In this document: positions 60,893-64,000 of the stretch, piece by piece
Numbering within the stretch: the first letter of the stretch is position 1
How the letters are laid out: each line of letters starts with the position of its first letter
Assembly: GCF_029589435.1 (NCBI RefSeq)
Contig: NZ_JARRAG010000002.1
Location: 186,001-250,000, forward strand
Reading direction: 5' to 3'
DNA length: 64,000 bases
Source of the DNA: Paludisphaera mucosa
Lineage (GTDB): Bacteria; Planctomycetota; Planctomycetia; Isosphaerales; Isosphaeraceae
Program-made: the position numbers and the translations under genes
The notes under the pieces: generated by a model
What the model saw: the letters and a program-made list of their open reading frames with translations, nothing else
Databases searched by the model: none
What the model was told of the DNA's origin: nothing

Positions 60893-62509
60893 GTGAACAC
60901 CGCAGCCCCTGGACTCGTCCTCGCGCCCCACCTCATCCCCGAGGCCGGCGGCCCGTTCCGGCATGGGATCCGGATCGTCCTGCTCATGGCGGCGACGGCC
61001 GGCTTCCTGGGCTGGACGCTAAGGCATTCGGAGGCCGGCCTGCGCGACGGCCTGCGGTCGATCCTGGTGGCGCGGCAGATCGACGCCGGCGACTGGCGCG
61101 ACGGCGTCCGGGCGGTCGAGCACCCGCTGCACCCTCTGGCGATCGTCGCGGCGCATCGGTTGATCGGCGGCGAGGGCCCCGAATGGTGGCAGCGCGCGGC
61201 GGTCGCGGCGAGCTTCGCGGCGGTCGTCCTGCTGGTGATCCCGCTCTACCTGACCGGCCGCGACCTGTTCGGCGACCGCGCGGCGTGGCTGGGCTGCGTC
61301 CTCTTTTTGGCGAACCCCCTGGCCGGTTCGGTGGTCGTCAACGTCCTCAGCGAGTCGACCTTCCTGCTCGCCTGGACGTGGGGGCTGTGGGCGTCGGTGC
61401 GGTTCCTCCGCGACGGAGCGTTCGGCCGGCTGCTGGGTGCCGTCGCGTTCGGCGCCCTGGCCTACCTGGCCCGCCCCGAGGGGCTCCTCCTGCCGGCGAG
61501 CCTGCTGGCGACGCTGCTCCTGATCCCCTTCCACCGCTCGACCCGGATCCACTGGCCGCGCTGGCGTCGCGCGACGGCCCTATTGGTCCTCGGCGCGATC
61601 GCACTGGCCGGCCCGTACATGGCGGCCAAGGGGACGCTCACGGCGAAGCCCGGCCCGGCCCGCGTGCTCGGCCTCGAACCGCGATCGCCGGCCCTGGCGC
61701 TGGAGCGCGAGGCACCGATGGCCGCGGGCCAGACGACCTACGAGACCTACCGCCTGGCGACGCTGCGGATGATCGAGGTCGTGCTCGCCAACATCCCACT
61801 TGCGCTGCTGGCGGCGGCCCTGATCGGGGTCGCGACGGTCCGCGCCACGTCCGTCCCGGCGCGGACCTGGCTGTTCCTGGCGACCGTGCTCGCGGCGTCG
61901 GCTCTGGCCCTGATCCGCCTGCACGCGACGGCCGGCTACTGCGCGGCGCGAAACGCCCTGGTGCCGGGCATGATCCTGACGCTGATCGGCGCGAGCGGCC
62001 TCGACTGGCTGATCCGCCGCGTCGCCGTCCCCGGCCGCCTGTTCGGCCTGCCTCGCGAGCGGCTGCGGCCGGGCCCGGTCGTCTGGGCCGCGGCGGTCGC
62101 CCTGGGCGTGATCCTGCCGCGCTTCCGCGAGCCGGTCGTCGAGACTCCCGGTCCGTTCAACGTCTACTGGGACGCCGGCCGCTGGCTCGCGGATTCGGCG
62201 ACCGATGGCGAGGTCCTCGACCTGACCGACTGGTCGCTCTACTTCAGCCGGCTTTCGGGCTCGTCGTTCGCCCAGGTCCGCGAGGCCGCCGCCAATGCGA
62301 ACGTCCGCTGGGTCGTCGCGACGGGCTCGCAGGTCGACGAGCCCTCGACCTATTCCGAACACCTCCGCGCCCTGATCGGCGATCGCTCCCCCGTCGCCAC
62401 GCTCCCCGGCGCCCCCCGGCCGGGCCAGGTGCAGGTCCGCATCTTCGACCGCGACGCCGTCCCCGCCGCGATCGCAGGCGTGGGCGAGGGCCGCCCCGCC
62501 CGCCGCTGA
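60893..62509 (+). CDS. GT-C membrane glycosyltransferase-like protein, tandem paralogue 2
   Basis: A 538-residue membrane protein with the same layout as the gene before it. Shared blocks include RDGLRSILVARQIDAGDWRDG, VLSESTFLLAWTWGLWASVR, YLARPEGLLLPASLLATLLL, GPYMAAKGTLTAKP, HATAGYCAARNALVPGMI and a C-terminal WLADSATDGEVLDLTDWSLY domain. A strong AAGGAG site precedes the GTG at 60893. It starts 28 bases after paralogue 1, so the two are probably co-transcribed and arose by tandem duplication. Divergent N-termini and soluble parts suggest different acceptors or sugars. Confidence 0.88.
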   Translation: MNTAAPGLVLAPHLIPEAGGPFRHGIRIVLLMAATAGFLGWTLRHSEAGLRDGLRSILVARQIDAGDWRDGVRAVEHPLHPLAIVAAHRLIGGEGPEWWQRAAVAASFAAVVLLVIPLYLTGRDLFGDRAAWLGCVLFLANPLAGSVVVNVLSESTFLLAWTWGLWASVRFLRDGAFGRLLGAVAFGALAYLARPEGLLLPASLLATLLLIPFHRSTRIHWPRWRRATALLVLGAIALAGPYMAAKGTLTAKPGPARVLGLEPRSPALALEREAPMAAGQTTYETYRLATLRMIEVVLANIPLALLAAALIGVATVRATSVPARTWLFLATVLAASALALIRLHATAGYCAARNALVPGMILTLIGASGLDWLIRRVAVPGRLFGLPRERLRPGPVVWAAAVALGVILPRFREPVVETPGPFNVYWDAGRWLADSATDGEVLDLTDWSLYFSRLSGSSFAQVREAAANANVRWVVATGSQVDEPSTYSEHLRALIGDRSPVATLPGAPRPGQVQVRIFDRDAVPAAIAGVGEGRPARR

Positions 62510-62562
62510 AAGCCTTACCTCGGACGGTCCGCCGAGACACTCTTCCGAAGGGATGCGTAGCG

Positions 62563-64000
62563 ATGATCGACATGACCGAGCCCGGCCGGGACCCGATCGG
62601 ATCGTCGCGAGAGGTGCGGCTGCGCCGCATCGCCCTGATCGGGGTGCCGATCTTGCTGACGCTGGCGGTGGCGGCGCAGACCAGCCTGTCCCGCAGGTCG
62701 AGCAGCATCACCTATGACGAGACGTTCTACATCGGGGTCGGGGTCAAGACCCTCCACGGGGGCGGCCTCGACGCCGATCTGACGAAGTTCGGGGTGGCGC
62801 CCCTGCCGCTGGCGCTGAACATGGTCCCCGGGGTCTGGCTGGCCGGGGCCTCGCCGCATCAGGACGTCTGGGCCCCGCGACCCGACAACCGTCGCCTCAT
62901 CGACGTCCCCCGCATGCTGACGACCCTGACCACCCTCGTGCCGCTCATCCTGCTGGCCTTCGGCTGGTTGCATCACCGCCGCGGCCTGCTGGCGGCGACG
63001 CTGGGGGCCGGGATGCTCGCGACCTCGCCGAGCCTGCTGGCCCACGCGTCGCTGGCGACGACCGACGCGGCCTTCGCGTTCCTCGCCACCCTCGCCGCAC
63101 TGGCCATCGGCCTCTATCTCCGAGCCCCCAGCCCGCTGCGGCTGGCCCTCGCGGCGGCGGCGATCGGAATGGCGTTCGCGGCCAAGTACACCGGGGTCTT
63201 GCTGATCCCCTGCTTCGTGCTCGCCCGGTCGTTCGACTTCGTCCGGGCCTGGTGGACGGGTTCCGGCGGCCGGACCCGGCTCGCGGCCCGCTACGCGGTC
63301 GACGTCGCGGGCTGCCTGGCGATCGCCGTCCTGACCGCCTGGGCCTGCCACGGTTTCCAGCTCGACCCCGAACGGACCTGGCGCGGCCTGCATTTGCCGG
63401 CGTTCATGCGATCATTCGAATATCAGCTTAACCACAACAAGGGCGGACACCCGACGTTCTACGCGGGCGTGCGGGCGCTCAAGGGCTGGTGGTCGTATTA
63501 TCCCTTCACCATGCTCGCGAAGAGCACGCTCCCCGAGCTGGCCCTGGCGATGGGCGGGTTCTGGGCGGCCCTGCGCGGTCTGCGGAGCCCGACTCGCGGC
63601 GGCCTGCGGATCGACCGCGAGCGTGCGATCCTGATCTGGTTCGTCATGCTCCTGGCTGTCGCTCTCATGCGTTCGCCGCTCTGCCTGGGGCATCGCTACA
63701 CGCTGGCCCTGTACCCGGCCATCATCCTGCTCGCGGTCGACGCCACGGCCCAGGCCATCCGCGCCGGTCGCATGAGGAAGCTGTGGGGAGCGGTGCTGAT
63801 CGGGGGTCAGCTTGCGACGAGCCTCCTGGCCGCGCCCGGCTACCTTTCCTATTTCAACCCCCTCTTCGGGGGCCCCGACGCGGCCTGGCAATACCTCGCC
63901 GACTCCAACATCGATTGGGGCCAGGATCTCCCTGCGCTCAAAGAGTTGGTGGATCGCAAGCAGATCAAGACCCTGGCCGTCGATTACTTCGGGACCGCCT
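62563..64000 (+). CDS. GT39/PMT-type membrane glycosyltransferase, cut by the window edge
   Basis: Open from the ATG at 62563 to the edge: 479 codons, no stop. The product is a membrane protein of the dolichyl-phosphate-mannose mannosyltransferase (PMT_2) group. SSITYDETFYIGVGVKTLHG after the first helix carries the typical Asp-Glu pair, followed by LAHASLATTDAAFAFLATLA, GMAFAAKYTGVLLIPCFVLA, SFEYQLNHNKGGHPTFYAG, GHRYTLALYPAIILLAVDA and, near the end, DSNIDWGQDL. This set is usual in bacterial GT39 proteins. A GAAGGG site precedes the ATG. It follows paralogue 2 by 53 bases. The C-terminus lies outside. Confidence 0.9.
   Translation, partial: MIDMTEPGRDPIGSSREVRLRRIALIGVPILLTLAVAAQTSLSRRSSSITYDETFYIGVGVKTLHGGGLDADLTKFGVAPLPLALNMVPGVWLAGASPHQDVWAPRPDNRRLIDVPRMLTTLTTLVPLILLAFGWLHHRRGLLAATLGAGMLATSPSLLAHASLATTDAAFAFLATLAALAIGLYLRAPSPLRLALAAAAIGMAFAAKYTGVLLIPCFVLARSFDFVRAWWTGSGGRTRLAARYAVDVAGCLAIAVLTAWACHGFQLDPERTWRGLHLPAFMRSFEYQLNHNKGGHPTFYAGVRALKGWWSYYPFTMLAKSTLPELALAMGGFWAALRGLRSPTRGGLRIDRERAILIWFVMLLAVALMRSPLCLGHRYTLALYPAIILLAVDATAQAIRAGRMRKLWGAVLIGGQLATSLLAAPGYLSYFNPLFGGPDAAWQYLADSNIDWGQDLPALKELVDRKQIKTLAVDYFGTA

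Noticed and set aside
1-64000. tRNA, rRNA genes or CRISPR arrays
   Set aside because: I found no cloverleaf with a GTTCGA-type T-arm between genes, no rRNA-like segment and no regularly spaced direct repeats. A dedicated scan such as tRNAscan-SE would be decisive.

Overview
The window is a chromosomal segment of a very GC-rich bacterium (roughly 70% GC, strongly GC-biased third codon positions). A Gram-negative retrograde lipid transport (Mla) operon, many secreted or membrane glycan enzymes, an ECF-type sigma factor, a Hanks-type kinase, CsrA and a probable sigma-54 promoter fit a planctomycete, most likely of the Isosphaeraceae. That placement is an inference from gene style, not from a marker gene. 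I see no rRNA, tRNA, CRISPR array, insertion sequence, prophage or replication origin. Almost every long open frame antisense to a gene here is a shadow caused by the base composition.

Layout. 1-6.6 kb: alpha-glucan metabolism (end of glycogen synthase, a GH57 enzyme, a GalT/ADP-glucose phosphorylase-like protein, a second GH57 enzyme), followed by a DUF58 protein and a small membrane partner. 8-10.3 kb: a minus-strand group with queF, a SAM hydroxide adenosyltransferase and an unknown membrane protein. 10.7-15.5 kb: STAS protein, mutS and membrane proteins, closed by a large inverted repeat facing an ECF-like sigma gene. 16.2-17.6 kb: a poorly coding stretch with a doubtful small gene and a cluster of hairpins. 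17.6-28.5 kb: a GT-C membrane protein, a Ser/Thr kinase with an unusually long activation-segment insert, ppk1, nfo, an S1-domain protein, a hibernation-factor-like protein, a quinone oxidoreductase-like protein and argC.

28.5-35.5 kb: a YfhO-like membrane protein diverges from csrA, which is preceded by a good sigma-54-type promoter; glycerate kinase, thiL, tsaE and a secreted alpha/beta hydrolase follow as a tightly overlapping run. 35.7-40.6 kb: a flavoprotein converges on mlaE-mlaF-mlaD. 41-44 kb: a minus-strand run with a 3-hydroxyisobutyrate dehydrogenase-like protein, a 29-residue AURKAIP1/COX24-type basic protein (probable small ribosomal protein), a DUF493 protein and a fusion of threonylcarbamoyl-AMP synthase to a phosphatase with the arginine-phosphatase signature. 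44-51.9 kb: glyA, rhodanese, a secreted GH43 enzyme, a GT4 glycosyltransferase and a large secreted protein of unknown function.

51.9-64 kb: an AT-rich, gene-free stretch ahead of a fatty-acid desaturase, an Uma2-family protein lacking one expected catalytic residue, a PadR/membrane-protein pair with a candidate operator, then a surface-polysaccharide or glycosylation cluster (two GT2 enzymes, an undecaprenyl-phosphate sugar transferase, two tandem GT-C paralogues and a truncated GT39 gene at the right edge).

Between genes there is a dispersed palindromic repeat (two inverted copies near 26.3-26.4 kb, one at 46.1 kb, a partial one at 35.5 kb) and a separate group of three short palindromes at 51.3-51.46 kb. 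I find no wholly new multi-gene system. The most notable items are the Sua5-phosphatase fusion, the mini ribosomal-type protein, the kinase insert, the sigma-54/csrA arrangement and the repeat families.
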